From an uncultured Burkholderiales bacterium (GTDB lineage: Bacteria; Pseudomonadota; Gammaproteobacteria; Burkholderiales; Burkholderiaceae_C): 5,395 nt of DNA. The DNA lies in the NCBI GenBank assembly GCA_937897495.1, contig CALCBL010000395.1, positions 1 to 5,395 on the forward strand, written 5' to 3'. The notes under the pieces are model-generated. The model was not told the origin of the DNA. It saw only the letters and a list, made by a program, of their open reading frames with translations, and did not search any database. How positions within the stretch are numbered: position 1 is the first letter of the stretch; every line of letters starts with the position of its first letter. Positions 4,852-5,395 of the stretch are shown in pieces. Both the position numbers and the translations under genes were made by a program.

Positions 4852-5395
4852 ATGAAGAAATTGCTGATCACCCTTGGAATTCTTTTTTTCAATCTATGTG
4901 TCCATGCACAAAATTTTCCAAACCACAACATTCAGGTGGTGGTGCCCGTTGCAGCAGGTGGCGGCACTGATTTGCTGGCCCGCAATCTCAGCCAACGTGT
5001 TAGCGAAATCTTGGGTCAAACCTTGGTGGTCGAAAACAAACTTGGCGCCGGCGGCAACATCGGTGTCGAGTACGTCATGAAATCAAAAGCCGATGGGTAC
5101 ACCTTGCTCATCAGTCCGGCCACCATCGCTACCAATGTGGCGGTCTATAAAAAAATCCCTTATGACTTGGTCAAAGACTTGCAGGCCATCACGCTCATTG
5201 GCCAAACCGGCGTGGTGCTGGTGGTTCACCCTTCTGTTAAAGCTAACAACTTAAAAGAATTCATTGAGTTGATGAAATCTAAAAATGGCGACATGAATTA
5301 TGGCTCTGCAGGCATGGGAAGCCCGCAACATTTGCAAGCAGAATTTTTCAACCAATTGGTGGGATTGAAGTCAAACAACATTCCCTACAAAGGTC
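4852..5395 (+). CDS. Bug/TctC-family solute-binding protein, 5' part only
   Basis: The N-terminal 181 codons of a second periplasmic Bug-family binding protein; the frame stays open to the window edge. Residues 1-19 are a Sec signal peptide (KK start, hydrophobic LLITLGILFFNLCV, cleavage after VHA). The mature chain starts QNFPNHNIQVVVPVAAGGGTDLLAR, whose first strand and 'GG-x-TD' ligand loop are typical. VVENKLGAGGNIG (59-71), ADGYTLL (80-86), YGSAGMGSPQHLQAEFF (150-166) and NNIPYKG (175-181) follow in family order. Full length should be about 320, so roughly 140 residues lie beyond the window. It differs clearly from the first Bug protein (for example ADGYTLLISPATIATN against PDGYTVLIAIPSSISVN), so it is a paralogue and not a recent duplicate. 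The ATG at 4852 has GAGAA 5 bases upstream, and the signal peptide supports this start. Its position next to the divergent sulfatase suggests it may bind a related compound; that is inference. Confidence 0.95.
   Translation, partial: MKKLLITLGILFFNLCVHAQNFPNHNIQVVVPVAAGGGTDLLARNLSQRVSEILGQTLVVENKLGAGGNIGVEYVMKSKADGYTLLISPATIATNVAVYKKIPYDLVKDLQAITLIGQTGVVLVVHPSVKANNLKEFIELMKSKNGDMNYGSAGMGSPQHLQAEFFNQLVGLKSNNIPYKG

Noticed and set aside
4731..4931. A 66-residue - strand frame with a hydrophobic stretch over the second binding-protein start
   Set aside because: The hydrophobic run is the reverse complement of the leader and signal peptide region; no ribosome site supports it and it overlaps a secure gene.

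Overview
The window looks like chromosomal DNA of a betaproteobacterium, probably Burkholderiales (Comamonadaceae-like). This is inferred from two Bug/TctC-type periplasmic solute-binding protein genes, a family greatly expanded in that group, together with dense gene packing and moderate GC. No phylogenetic marker is present, so the placement is an inference. No mobile element, CRISPR array, tRNA or rRNA was seen.

Layout: (1) bases 1-737, + strand, the 3' part of a first Bug-family binding protein gene cut by the window edge. (2) 887-1123, +, a small secreted Ala/Lys-rich protein followed by a strong intrinsic terminator at 1136-1177, so it is probably a single-gene transcript. (3) 1252-3338, +, a two-gene unit of a cytosolic alpha/beta-hydrolase-fold protein (TTG start) and a 12-TM major facilitator transporter, joined by an ATGA stop/start overlap. 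(4) 3343-4665, - strand, a type I formylglycine sulfatase that converges on the transporter with only 4 bases between the stop codons; a palindromic hairpin spans both stops. (5) 4852 to the end, +, the 5' part of a second, different Bug-family binding protein, divergent from the sulfatase across a 186-base region that carries a long imperfect hairpin. No intergenic stretch exceeds 300 bases.

Together the genes suggest scavenging of small organic anions: binding proteins for carboxylate-like solutes, a transporter resembling the monocarboxylate/oxalate-formate branch, and cytosolic hydrolases for ester-like and sulfate-ester substrates. That the hydrolase, transporter and sulfatase share a substrate is a guess from proximity. 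The most unusual point is the alpha/beta-hydrolase: its nucleophile elbow is degenerate and alanine stands where the catalytic histidine normally is. I see no convincing new multi-gene system; the region looks like accessory catabolic and transport DNA.
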